Assembly (NCBI GenBank): GCA_011947345.1
Contig: JAAVTG010000554.1
Span: forward strand, 62,001 to 126,000
Direction of reading: 5' to 3'
DNA length: 64,000 bases
Source of the DNA: Phytophthora quininea
Lineage: Eukaryota > Oomycota > Peronosporomycetes > Peronosporales > Peronosporaceae
Shown: positions 10,189-20,802 of the stretch, in pieces
Layout: every line of letters begins with the position of its first letter
Position numbering within the stretch: the stretch's first letter is position 1
The notes under the pieces: generated by a model
Database searches by the model: none
What the model was told of the DNA's origin: nothing
What the model saw: only the letters and a program-made list of their open reading frames with translations
Program-made: the position numbers and the translations under genes

Positions 10189-11249
10189 ATGAAGTTCTTC
10201 GCGCCTCTTGCCGCCGCCCTTCTCGCCACGTCAACTCTCGCCGTCGAGGAGGAAACCAAGTCCCTCGACGAGCTGTACGCCGACGCCATCGCCGAGGGAG
10301 GCAACCTTATCATGTACCACGGAGGAGACTTCAAGGACCAGCAGGACTCGCTGCACGAGGCCTTCGCCGCCGCCTTCCGCAGATCAACTTCACACTCATC
10401 GTCGACTACAGCAAGTACCACGACGTGCGCATCGACAACCAGCTCGAGACCGACACGCTGGTGCCCGACCTTGTCGCGCTGCAGACGCTGCAGGACTTCC
10501 CTCGATGGGCCAAGGAGGGCAAGCTGCTCGAGTACAAGCCCGCCAACTTCTCGCAGGTCTACGAGGGCTTCCGCGACGACAGCGGCGCCTACATGGCCTA
10601 CATGATGTTCACCTTCAGCTTCCTATACGACACCACGGCGCTGGGCGGCGCTGCAGCGCCCACGTCCCCCGCCGACCTCCTGGACGCGCAATGGGCTGGC
10701 AAGATCGCGTCGTCGCACCCCACCGACGATGACGCCGTGCTCTACCTGTACACGCGCTACGTGGACAAGTACGGCTGGGACTGGGTCGAGAGCTTCGCCA
10801 ACCAGAACGTCACGTTCCGCCGCGGCTCCAACACGGCCAGCGACCTCGTCACCAGCAAGGACAAGGTCATCGGCGTCGGCACGTACTCGGAGGGCACCGC
10901 CAACGTCACCTTCGTCACCGACAACGACAACGAGTATCTGTCGTGGGGCCAGCGCATCGCCATCCTCAAGAAGGCCAAGCACCCGGCAACCGCCAAGCTC
11001 TTCATGAACTGGGCGCTCTCGGACGACGTGCAGAAGACGGTCGTGGCCGAGAACGTGCGCACCGACCTAACCGCCAACGGCGGATCGAGCCACCCGTGGG
11101 AGCTGGCTGCGGCCAACGTCGACAACTTCCCGACGTTCATGGCGGACCGCGACGCGGCGGAGCACTGGCGCCAGACGTTCGCCTTGTACTTTGGCGAGGT
11201 GCAGGGCAAGCCCACTCCGGGTTGGTACGGCCTGTACCCCGGCCTGTAG
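10189..11249 (+). CDS. Secreted bacterial-type extracellular solute-binding protein, copy 2 (one-base frame slip)
   Basis: Starts at ATG 10189 with its own signal peptide (MKFFAPLAAALLATSTLAV) and then is almost identical to copy 1 from LDELYADAIAEGGNL to the C-terminus PTPGWYGLYPGL. The frame breaks near 10378, where copy 1 has TTCCCGCAG and this copy TTCCGCAG. From 10425 onward the frame is intact to the stop. It is head-to-head with copy 1 and forms the right arm of the inverted repeat. If the missing C is a sequence error the gene is functional; if real, it is a recent pseudogene kept similar by gene conversion. Copy 3 shows the same kind of break at the homologous place. Confidence 0.8.
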
Positions 11250-11520
11250 ACTCGATCGGCAGTTCCTCTGTCGGGCTTGAAATCTGCGGTCTCACGCCAT
11301 GCGCCCGCAACTACGGCCTGAGTCCACGTCGAACGACCAAGACCGAACCGAGGTAATAGTGAGGTCGAATTGTCGACTCGAAGATCGATTGTCGATCGCT
11401 GCATTTTAATCGTTGAAGAGCCACTCGTTCCTCTGCTTCTGCTTCTTCGCCTTCTTCTCTTTGGAAATCTTTTTCCAATCGATATGTGAGCGTTTTAGCC
11501 GCTCCTTGCGCTGAGCTTCT
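10232..11520. repeat. Right arm of inverted repeat (partner 8048-9320)
   Basis: Reverse complement of 8048-9320, covering the mature part of copy 2 and extending about 270 bases past its stop into a copy of the WW gene's last exon. Near-identity over both coding and non-coding parts shows a recent duplication or continuing gene conversion. Confidence 0.85.
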
Positions 11521-11522
11521 TT
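11406..11522 (-). pseudogene. Duplicated 3' end of the WW-domain gene
   Basis: On the minus strand this encodes the last 35 or so codons of the WW gene (KRSHIDWKKISKEKKAKKQK to the stop), carried along by the inverted duplication. No WW domain or upstream exon is present, and similarity ends near 11522, so this marks the breakpoint rather than a gene. Confidence 0.8.
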
Positions 11523-11885
11523 GCAATATTTATCGTAGAATTCCCTGTCGGCTTCTGGCTAATGTCCTCGCCACCGCTGTACCAGCTCAATCATGTAGCA
11601 TCCACCGAAACATTGTCTCCTGCATTGCGGTGCCCGAACCAAGCACGTTGTTTCCGATCCACCTGGCTTAAAATCTGTAGAAGCCCGGGTATTTGATACC
11701 TCAATGCTAATCGTTATCGTTATCGGCAGAAGCAGCACTTCAACTGCAATCAGCATGCACAGCAAAGCATTGTGTGGATCAGTAGTGGTGCCTTTTTTAT
11801 GATGGACTCTAGCTGACACGAACACCAACATCAACAACAAACCCAAGTCCTTGTTCACTTTCCGCGACCAGTCCGTACGAGGCAT

Positions 11886-12945
11886 TTACTGGCCAGGGTG
11901 GACACCCAAGTAGCCAGGCGTAGGCTTTCCTGCACCTCGCCAAAGTACAGCGCAAACGTCTGCTTGAGCGCCTCCACCTTGGTGCGGTTGGCCATGAACG
12001 TCGGGAACTTGTCCAAGTTGGCCTCGGGGATATCCCACGGGTGGCTGGATCCGGAGGGGTCAATGTCCGTGCGCACAGTCTCCATCACTACCGACTCCTG
12101 GATCTCCGTCGACAAGATCCAGTTCATGAAGAGCTTGGCGGCTGCAGGGTTCTTGGCCTTGGCCAAGATAGCGAGGCGCTGACCCCAGGTCAAGTACTCC
12201 GTACCATTGCCGCCCATGTACACGATCGGGCTCGCTCCGGCGTAGGTACCGACACCAATGACCTTCTCCTGGGCCGTCACGAGGTTGTTGGCGACATGGG
12301 AGCCGCGGTTGAAGCTGACGTTTTGGTTGGCCATGGAAGCGATCCAGTCCCAACCGTACTGCTCGACGTAGAGATTGTACACGAAGAGCACGGCGTCGTC
12401 GTCGTGAGGGTATGACGAGGCAATTTTGCCCGCCCACTGCGAGTCGACCAGGTCCGCAGCAGACGTCGGCGCGGCGAGACCGCCGAGGTTGCTCGAGTCG
12501 TAGATGAAGCTGAACGAGTTGACTCCGTACGCGAACCATGCGCCATTGTTATCCCTTAGCGTCTCGTAGACCTTGGAAAAGTTGGCCGGCTTGTACTCGA
12601 GCAGGTCGCCCGCCGAAGCCCATCTGGGGAAGTCCTGCACCGTTTGGAGGGCCGTGATGTCTGGCACCAGCGTGTCGGTCTCGAGTTGGTTGTCGATACG
12701 GACGTCGTGGTACTTGCTGTAGTCGACGATCATAGTCATGTTGATCCCCGGAAGGCTTCCTCGAACGCCTCCTTCAGCGAGTCTTGCTGGGTTGGCGTGT
12801 CTCCTCCGTGGTACATTACAAGCTTGCCTCCTTCGGCGATGGCGTCGGCGTACAGCTCCTCGAGCGTCTTGGTTTCCTCTTCCACGGCGAAGGCAACAGC
12901 TGCGAGGAGAGCACAGGTGGTGGCGACTGGAGCGAAGAACTTCAT
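11886..12945 (-). CDS. Secreted bacterial-type extracellular solute-binding protein, copy 3 (two frame slips)
   Basis: ATG at 12945, signal peptide MKFFAPVATTCALLAAVAFA, then LEELYADAIAEGGKLVMYHG. The frame slips near 12750 (TTCCGGGG where TTCCCGGGG is expected) and resumes with MTMIVDYSKYHDVRID through WAGKIASSYPHDDDAV and YLTWGQRLAILAKAKNPAAA. A second slip near 11932 leaves the C-terminus in another frame; the corrected end would be PTPGYLGVHPGQ with the stop at 11886-11888. It is more diverged from copies 1/2 than they are from each other and is closer to copies 4/5 at the C-terminus (HPGQ ending). A strong initiator element precedes it. Confidence 0.8.
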
Positions 12946-12970
12946 CGTTGCGTGTGGAGTAGCACAAACC

Positions 12971-12986
12971 AAAATGGAGAATGAGC
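12971..12986 (-). promoter_or_regulatory. Oomycete Inr/FPR core promoter of solute-binding copy 3
   Basis: On the minus strand the sequence is GCTCATTCTCCATTTT, a complete match to the oomycete consensus GCTCATTYYNCAWTTT. It is 26-41 bases upstream of the ATG at 12945. This is the best promoter signal seen in the window. Confidence 0.75.
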
Positions 12987-13350
12987 CAGCAGCTCGATCA
13001 AGGCGATCTGCTGCTTGCGAGCTCGAGCTCGTGGTAATCCCATCCCAAATCGCTGGTACACCCAACTTGTATGCGCTTGGCTTTCTTTGAACTCCTTGTG
13101 GGTGAGACCTGGGCATTCGGCACCAAAAGCACTGAGAGTGGCAGATCCTCGCAGATGGATCTCACGAAAGCACGAGCTGAAGGTGGATGGCGTGGTGAAA
13201 GATTTGAAATTGGTGCCGGTGTTCGGCTCACCTTGACGTGACCGTCAAATCCTTTGTGAAGAAGATCCGGAAGAACTGAAACTGGGGATAACCTCACGGG
13301 GATCAACTCGGTTTAGTAGCATTTATCTGCTATCGATCACTTTGTACGCC

Positions 13351-14403
13351 TTACTGGCCAGGGTGGAGTCCGAGCCAGCCTGGCGACGGCTTGCCCTGCA
13401 CCTCGCCGAAGTATAAGGCGAACGTCTGCTTCCACTGCTCCACCTTCGCACGGTCCTCCATGAACTTGGGGAAGACAGCCATGTTGGCCTCCGGAGTATC
13501 CCAGGGTTTGACAGCGTTCAGGTCCGTTCGAACACTCGAGGACACGATGGACGTCTGGGCTTCCTCTGACACAGCCCAGTTCATGAACAGCTTGGCAGCT
13601 GCGGGGTGCTTGGCCTTGGCCAGAATGCCAACGCGCTGTCCCCAGCTCAAGTATTCGGTGCCGTTCCCGCCCACGAACTGGAGCGGGGCGCCACCACCAC
13701 CAGTACCGACACCAATCACCTTGTCTCCCGATCGCACAAGGTCTCCGGCGACGTTCGAGCCGCGGTTGAAGTCGATGTTTTGCTGACTCAGCTTGGCCAC
13801 CCAGTCCCAGCCATATTTCTCCACGTACCGTGTGTAGAGGAACAACACCGCGTCGTCGTCGTGCGGGTAGGACGACGCAATTTTGCCGGCCCACTGAGGA
13901 TCAGTGAGATCGGTGGGAGTGGTGGGCGCCGGAAGACCGTTCAGATCACTCGCGTTATAGACGTAGCCGAACGTGAAGATCGTGTACGCCATCCACGCAC
14001 CGTTCTGGTCTTTTAACGAGTTGTGGATCTTGGAAAAGTTGGCCGGCTTGTACGGTAGAAGTTCTCGTTCTTTCGTCCAGCGAGTGAAGTCCTGCAGCGT
14101 CTGCAGCGCGACGACGTCAGGCACCAGCGTGTCGGTTTCCAGCTGGTTGTCGATACGAACGTCATGGTACTTGCTGTAGTCGACAACGACCGTAAAGTTG
14201 ATCTTGGGGAAGCGCTGCGAGAACGCCTTCTGAAGCGAGTCTTGCTGGGTGGGGGTGTCCCCGCCATGATACAGGACGAGCTTGCCGCCCTCAGTCACAG
14301 CGTCAGCGTACAGCTCGTCGATAGTCTTGGACTCTTCTCCACCTTTGGCGAACGCAGAGGCGAAGAGGGTCAAGCCCACAACGAGTGGGGTGAACAGCTG
14401 CAT
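13351..14403 (-). CDS. Secreted bacterial-type extracellular solute-binding protein, copy 4
   Basis: Intact frame of 350 codons, no intron. Signal peptide MQLFTPLVVGLTLFASAFA is followed by IDELYADAVTEGGKLVLYHG, INFTVVVDYSKYHDVRID, LVPDVVALQTLQDFTRW, DPQWAGKIASSYPHDDDAV, GVGTGGGGAPLQFVGGNGTE and FALYFGEVQGKPSPGWLGLH. Same fold and presumed extracellular role as copy 1. It is nearly identical to copy 5, which lies about 2.7 kb away in the opposite orientation. Confidence 0.87.
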   Translation of the reverse strand: MQLFTPLVVGLTLFASAFAKGGEESKTIDELYADAVTEGGKLVLYHGGDTPTQQDSLQKAFSQRFPKINFTVVVDYSKYHDVRIDNQLETDTLVPDVVALQTLQDFTRWTKERELLPYKPANFSKIHNSLKDQNGAWMAYTIFTFGYVYNASDLNGLPAPTTPTDLTDPQWAGKIASSYPHDDDAVLFLYTRYVEKYGWDWVAKLSQQNIDFNRGSNVAGDLVRSGDKVIGVGTGGGGAPLQFVGGNGTEYLSWGQRVGILAKAKHPAAAKLFMNWAVSEEAQTSIVSSSVRTDLNAVKPWDTPEANMAVFPKFMEDRAKVEQWKQTFALYFGEVQGKPSPGWLGLHPGQ

Positions 14404-17068
14404 GGCGGGTTGGTAGTTGAGCTACTTGGGCTGGAAGAGGTGAATTCGAGACTGGCAATCGATCGGACAGTGAGAATGTGGAGGGACCTTCTTGCCAAAG
14501 AGTTTACGTTTTCAAATGGCTCACGAACACCACAACATTCAACGGAAAGCTGCTCTACCGACAGTACGGATACTTTCACTAAAACCTCAACCGATCATAC
14601 CGCCATCTCTCGACAACAGCGAAAGCGGCGTACTATACAGCCACCCTGACTAAACATCTCTTTCCCGAGAAACAGTTGACACCATCGCAATGGAATCCGG
14701 GACGGCAGCAAAGCTACCCACGGTACTGCACGTTTCCTACTACAGTACAGTGTCGGAGTTGGTTTTACTGTCGAAAAATGTCTTGTTGAAAAAGTGAGCG
14801 TCGCAGTGTCGCGACCACAAGGTTCCCGCACTCCACTGGTGGACCACAACGGCAACCACGGCAACGCTGATCACGTGTTTTCGATTGAATAATCCGCGGC
14901 GCCACGCTGACGAGCGGAAAGCGCGGGGTCTGGTTGGCCAAGCGCGTTGAGACTCGATGGCACGACGAGGAAAAGGAGCTGCAACGCGTGCCTGCCTGCG
15001 GTCCCGCTCAGACCTCATAACCTTCTGCTTACACGGTCACTCGTTATATCCCTCCTGGACCACAGTCTGTATCGCCAAGGATTGGGAATGCTGCAGCTGT
15101 TTGCGCGTAGCGAATTTCGCAAGTTGGGCCTATCTTCCCCATCCTACCTGCTATCTTCCACTTTTGCCGAGGTGCGAAGCCAGTCGAGCACCAGAGAAAA
15201 TAGCGAGAAAGTTTAAAGCAGCAAATGCCGCTCAAGTTGCCCGGCGAACCCTCAGGATATGCACGCAGTCGTAACTTTATGAACTTGTACGCGCCACTTG
15301 CGAGAGAGTAAGTTCATTCCTGATAGCTAACTCGAGGACTTCACTGAAATCATTAGTATTCGTCGACAACATTGCCTTCATCACTGTCATTTCTGGTTTA
15401 CGCTATTCAACCAGTCCGATACGGGACTGCAAATTCGACCGCACCGTAGCGCAGCAGTCAGGATAACAAAGCTGGACGCGCAAGCTTTTACCTTCACATC
15501 CCGGGCGATGCTCTTGAGCACTATCGAAACCCGACCCATGGCTCATAACTTGCAACGTATCCGCCGCGGAAGTCTGCACATATCCTTATCGGGACTCGAC
15601 TGAAATACAGCGTTTATTTCTTGGCCAAGAACGAAGGCGCGCAATTTCGTTTCCTGTGTGTTGAAGTTTATATATTTCGAGTCGGGTTTTTCGCAAAATG
15701 GAGAGCTTTCGTGAAACGATTCGCCTTTGGGGTTTGTTGACGCAAAATTAGGAGCAGCTCTGCTGGCTGCCCGCGAAATTGTTAGCATCACATTCTCACA
15801 GCAGGATCGGACAAGCAACCATGAGCTCCGTGGCGAGCCCTTAACTGACGTTTCCTTCTCAGCACCTGCACCAAACTCGCCTCTGTCGCCACCTGAAGTG
15901 TCAACTGGGGAAACTATTGCACGGGGCTTGTACTTCCCTAGACAAGGAAAACCGATCAAGATGGACGTCGCCAATCGGGCGATGCTCAAGTGTAAGTGTG
16001 TGTAATAGGTCGAGGATTCCAAGACGCACTGAGCACCAACATGGGAGCTGGAACTCCCAAAGCACCAACATATACTATGGTACCTGCTAGGTCTCTTGCG
16101 GGTAAATCCCAAACTGCGGACGAGCATTTCCTCGAGGCCTCCCGTACCACAAACTTGTTCCCATCATAGCGTCTTACCTGTCCATCTGGGCAGTCCAGGA
16201 AGACGACAAGCGAAGCTTGAGCAACTGGGCGCGGCAATGAGCCGCAGCCAACAACAGTGTGACAGCAGTGAGCAGTCCCGTTTTGAGGTTGTTTTGCGAT
16301 CAAGGCGGGAACCGCAGCGAGGTTACTTCATCAGCCGCGGAAACCTTGTGCACAACATGTGCATTAGCCGCTCAACACTAACCGCTTCTCAACTTCGAAC
16401 TCATACGCTCCTAAGTTGCTAGTGACCCGCAGATCAGCGGAATCGTGATCGTCGAGCATTTCAAGCGTATATGGGGTGCTGATGTCAAGCGAGGAGAAGC
16501 CTACAGAGCTAGACAACTCACATAGGAAAGGTGAAGGTGACGTGTACATGCACCAATTGAGGTCAGCCAGGCCACAACAGGAGCTGTCCGTCGAAGTAAG
16601 GAGTGACAACCAGCAGCACTTGTAGTCTATCGCGAGCTAGCAGTGTCGGAGAGCTGCTCCTCAGTTTGCGTCAACGAACCCCAAATGCGAATCGTTTCGC
16701 GAAAGCTCTCTATTTTGCGAATCATCTCGAACAGCAAATTCGTTCGCGAAATTTCCTTGCCATCGGACGAGGTCAACACGCACGCCGAAGAAGGCAAAAA
16801 GTTACAATGTTTTCTTCATTGCAGTAGTTTTGGCTTGAAAATCGCTTGCAAAACCGCTTTCAATCGTCTGCCGGATTTGTCTCCTTCTTTACACGACGCA
16901 ATCAGTTCTGCCGAAAGTCTGGCTAACGACAGCTTGCACAACGGAGGGAGGCGGCGTTTTCCTTGCTGGCGCTTGGTTCTCGGGGGTTTGATCCGCGCAC
17001 GATCATCTAGACTGCTATTTTCCAATTCGCTTCCTCCCCGCCTCGTCTTCGTTTACATTGGGGTTGAC
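14404..17068. other. 2.7 kb spacer between solute-binding copies 4 and 5, no gene recognised
   Basis: The longest stretch without a recognisable gene. Several open frames exist on both strands (for example 15543-16127 minus) but none shows a known domain, a consistent codon pattern or splice-linked continuation. It should contain the divergent promoters of copies 4 and 5. An ATTTTCCAATTC patch at about 17021 resembles a weak initiator for copy 5. I see no clear transposon ends. Confidence 0.5.
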
Positions 17069-18109
17069 ATGAAATTCTTTGCTGTGTTCGTTGCGACCTG
17101 CGCTCTGTTCGCATCCGGGTCTGCCAAAGAGTCCAAGACTTTCGACGAGCTGTATGCCGACGCCGTGGCCGAAGGTGGCAAGCTCGTCCTGTATCACGGT
17201 GGGGACACCCCCACCAGCCAAGACGCACTGCAGAAAGCCTTCACGCAGTGCTTCCCAAAGGTTAATTTCACGGTCGTTGTCGACTACAGCAAGTACCATG
17301 ACGTTCGTATCGACAACCAGCTGGAAACCGACACGCTGGTGCCTGACGTCGTCGCGCTGCAGACGCTGCAGGACTTCACTCGCTGGACGAAAGACCAAGA
17401 ACTTCTACCGTACAAGCCGGCCAACTTTTCCAAGATCCACAACTCGTTAAAAGACCAGAACGGTGCGTGGATGGCGTACACGATCTTCACGTTCGGCTAC
17501 GTCTATAACGCGAGTGATCTGAACGGTCTTTCGGCGCCCACCACCCCCACCGATCTCACTGATCCTCAGTGGGCCGGCAAATCGCGTCGTCGTATCCCCA
17601 CGACGACGACGCGGTGTTGTTCCTCTACACACGGTACGTGGAGAAATATGGCTGGGACTGGGTGGCCAAGCTGAGTCAGCAAACATCGACTTCAACCGCG
17701 GCTCGAACGTCGCCGGAGACCTTGTGCGATCGGGAGACAAGGTGATTGGTGTCGGTACTGGTGGTGGTGGCGCCCCGCTCCAGTTCGTGGGCGGAACGGC
17801 ACCGAATACTTGAGCTGGGGACAACGCGTCGGCATTCTGGCCAAGGCCAAGCACCCCGCAGCTGCCAAGCTGTTCATGAACTGGGCTGTGTCAGAGGAAG
17901 CCCAGACGTCCATCGTGTCCTCGAGTGTTCGAACGGACCTGAACGCTGTCAAACCCTGGGATACTCCGGAGGCCAACATGGCTGTCTTCCCCAAGTTCAT
18001 GGAGGACCGTGCGAAGGTGGAGCAGTGGAAGCAGACGTTCGCACTGTACTTTGGCGAGGTGCTGGGCAAGCCGTCGCCGGGTTGGTATGGACTGCACCCC
18101 GGCCAGTAA
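17069..18109 (+). CDS. Secreted bacterial-type extracellular solute-binding protein, copy 5 (three frame slips)
   Basis: ATG 17069, signal peptide MKFFAVFVATCALFASGSA, then FDELYADAVAEGGKLVLYHG and VNFTVVVDYSKYHDVRID. Compared with copy 4, one base is missing at three homopolymers: near 17580 (AAATC versus AAAATTG), near 17683 (CAAACATC versus CAAAACATC) and near 17792 (GGGCGGAAC versus GGGCGGGAAC). Outside these, the protein is almost the same as copy 4 and ends PSPGWYGLHPGQ. Three losses in one copy could mean a decaying gene, but the same one-base pattern affects most genes here, so error is equally likely. A long open frame upstream of the ATG (from 16643) is not part of the gene. Confidence 0.78.
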
Positions 18110-18247
18110 AAGAGTTTTGCTGTTAGGGCGAGGTGATTGTGATAAGCCACGTTGGCCTTCGTTTCGAACTGTAAACACGAAGTCAGTCCATAATTTTCAG
18201 TGTCTTCCTCTGCCGTCACGGTGACGTTCACCCCGAGGCCTCATACA

Positions 18248-19528
18248 ATGGACACAACGACGCTTGTGGACGTCCTGAGCTTCCTGGCGGCCGTCGACAG
18301 CGACAACTCCTCAGCGAGAGGCTTCTCATCGACGACGTCGCTCGCAAGCCGCCAACGGAGCCTAAAAGGGACAGAAGGCGGAAGACTGGGCCCGTGCCGT
18401 ACTCGACGACTCTGCAGCGCCGGAAGAAGGACGAGATCAGCAAACTCCGCCTCGAGGTGCAGCAGCTGACCGTCCAGCTTGTCGACATCCAGCAACGGCG
18501 CCAAGAGGTGACGGCCGTAGCCAAAGGAAGCAGTGGCTGGCGCAGACTGGCGGCCGCCGAGGGCGAGGAGCGCCATCGAGCCGAGCAGTGCAACCGAGAG
18601 TTGCGAGCTATCCTCGCCAATCAGCAACGCGTCAACGACTCGATCTGGAGACTGCTGAGCAAGCGCGATGCTCTAATCGTAAGCGGGTTGTGTTGCGTTC
18701 ATCTTGTAGAGATGTTGGTTCTGATCTTTCTCATTTCTGATGAAGTGGCGAGAGTTGGTTCGCGGGCCTCGAGTTGATCGTCCTCCTGCCCAATTTGACC
18801 TCAGCAAAGTGCTACTAGGAGCCCTCGCCAGCAGTTTGGGCTCGTTGCGAATCGATGCACGAACAATGTTCCCTCCGCCAGCAAACGATCAGGCGATCGT
18901 CTGCAAAAGCCGAACCAGACCTGACGCGACCGGAGGACAGGCCGTCGTGGAAACCATCACCACTACGCCATTGGAGTGCTCGATACAGGAAGCTGACAAA
19001 ATTCTCTGGGGCTTTGTCAGCAGCGACATCGACACGTCCTTCGACTCGGTAGGCGGTTGAAAATGGCCGGGAAAACGTGACTGTGCTGATCTCTAATGCT
19101 CTTATCCACCGCAGATCAAGAAGCAAAACCCCAATCCGTCTGACATGACGTCGCTGGCCACGTCTCGCGAAGGTTTGTTGTGCATCAACGGCGTGACCAT
19201 GTACCGTCGCTATGAAGAAGCCGATCGGATCATCGTCGTGGGGATGTCCACGTGGATGCTCCCCAGCGGCAGTCTGCAATTTGAGGATCGAGCGTGGACC
19301 GTCATCTCGGCGTCACCGGTCGATCCGCTGCACCAGTGCGTGGTGCAGACTCGCTACCAGCTCCAGGCGAAAGTTTTGGATCAGTCCGTGCGACCTGCCG
19401 ACTTTATCTACGCTCGAGACGCTGTGATGGACTCGATCGGCAAGAAATTGCGCAATGCCATGCAGTCGCTGCAGAGTGCGCTGCTGGACGAAGTTGCCAT
19501 GAGACCTGCAAAAGGGACCGAAATGTGA
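18248..19528 (+). CDS. M96-like / basic coiled-coil plus START-like oomycete protein
   Basis: Three exons. The first has an acidic start, a basic patch (KRDRRKTGPVPYSTTLQRRK) running into a leucine-zipper-like coil (KDEISKLRLEVQQLTVQLVD). Introns from about 18679 (GTAAGC) to 18745 and from 19049 to 19114 lead to exons ending in STWMLPSGSLQFEDRAWTVI and IGKKLRNAMQSLQSALLDEV. The order bZIP-like basic coil, then lipid-binding START-like domain, is that of the large Phytophthora family related to mating-specific protein M96. Function of the family is not established; DNA binding by the basic region is possible. A one-base slip lies near 18310. Confidence 0.6.
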
Positions 19529-19622
19529 CGTTGTTTGAGTCTATTGTCAAATTCTATTGTTATATTCTTACCAGCTGTAAATAGGGGAGCACTCGCGAAG
19601 AAACAACCGACGCGTTCCAGCA

Positions 19623-20690
19623 ATGTCCGCCGACGCCAAGGCCGCCGAGTACCTGGCGCAGGGCGAGAAGACGCTGAAGAAGACGTCCTTCTTTCCTTCG
19701 GCTCCAGCTCGCAGCGCAACGAGGACGCCAGCGACCTGTTTGAGAAGGCCGGCAACCAGTTCAAGATTGCCAAAAGTGTAGGTCTCCAATAACAATATCG
19801 CAATCATGGGGAGGGCTGACTGTGATATTGACAATAACAGGGCAGCAGGCAGCCGAGGCCTACGAGAAGTGCGCGCGGTGCCAGCAGCGCTTGAATGAGA
19901 ACTCGAGGGCGGCGCAGTTCTACCAGCAGGCGGCGGAGGCGCTGGCCAAAGTGAATCCCATGGGTCAGTCAGTTGCGAGTGCTGCCACTATATAACTGTT
20001 GAGGGGATTGACTTTATTATTGTTATTGTAGATGCCATGGTGCACTACCGCACGGCCATCTCGATGCTGTGCGATGCCGGACGCTTTTCCAACGCTGCCA
20101 AGCTGCAGAAGCAGGTCGCCGAGATCTACGAGCAGCAGGACAACAAGGAGGAGGCGCTGGAGGCCTATCGCCAGGCCGCCGACTACTTCTCCGGAGAGAA
20201 CCAGACCTCGTCGGCCAACAACATGCTGCTCAAGGTTGCCCAGTTCTCTGCTGAGCTCGAGAAGTGGGTTTTAGATTTATGGGCGAATTTCTTTATTTCT
20301 TCTGACATTTATTCCTTTAGGTTTGATGCGGCACTGGAGATCTACGAAAGCATCGCCAAGTCATCGATGGAGTCCAATTTGCTCAAGTTCAACGCCAAGA
20401 ACCACCTGCTGAATGCTGGCATCTGCGCCCTAGCTACTAAAGACATGGTGCTGGTGCAGATGAAGTGGGACGAGTTCCAGGACATTGACTACACCTTTGC
20501 GGACAGCCGGGAGGGCAAGTTCTTGCAGCTCATGAACCAGAGCTGCGAGGCCTTCAACGCCGACGCTTTCGCTGACGCTGTCTTCCAGTTCGACACCATC
20601 TCCAAGATCGAGCCGTGGAAGATCACGCTGCTGCTTCGCATTAAGGAAGGCATCATTGGAGAGGTCGATGTGGCGCAGGACCTGACCTAA
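19623..20690 (+). CDS. Alpha-SNAP (NSF attachment protein)
   Basis: Four exons: 19623-19781, 19841-19963, 20032-20263 and 20321-20690. The chain gives MSADAKAAEYLAQGEKTLKK, DASDLFEKAGNQFKIAKS, AAEAYEKCARCQQRLNENSR, HYRTAISMLCDAGRFSNAAK, EIYEQQDNKEEALEAYRQAA and YFSGENQTSSANNMLLKVAQ. These are the TPR-like helical repeats of alpha-SNAP/SEC17, which recruits NSF to SNARE complexes so that they are pulled apart after membrane fusion. The end, ISKIEPWKITLLLRIKEGI, corresponds to the C-terminal part that stimulates NSF. Length (about 290 residues) is normal. One base is missing near 19690. Confidence 0.93.
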
Positions 20691-20802
20691 GCTCCTGCTG
20701 GGTCAAAGCTGTTGGATTGCACTGCATTTTTCAGTTGACTTCTAGCTTGCTGGGTAGGTGATCAAATACAGCCAAGGGTTTGCTACATGGAAACTCCCGT
20801 CC

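Noticed and set aside
15543..16127. 194-codon minus-strand frame in the spacer between copies 4 and 5
   Set aside because: No domain, unusual composition and no promoter or splice context; likely a chance frame.
16643..17068. Long in-frame extension upstream of solute-binding copy 5
   Set aside because: The signal peptide at 17069 must be N-terminal, and the extension has no counterpart in the other copies.
14404..17068. Possible tRNA or transposon in the large spacer
   Set aside because: I looked for cloverleaf-type sequences and terminal inverted repeats by eye and found none I could support.
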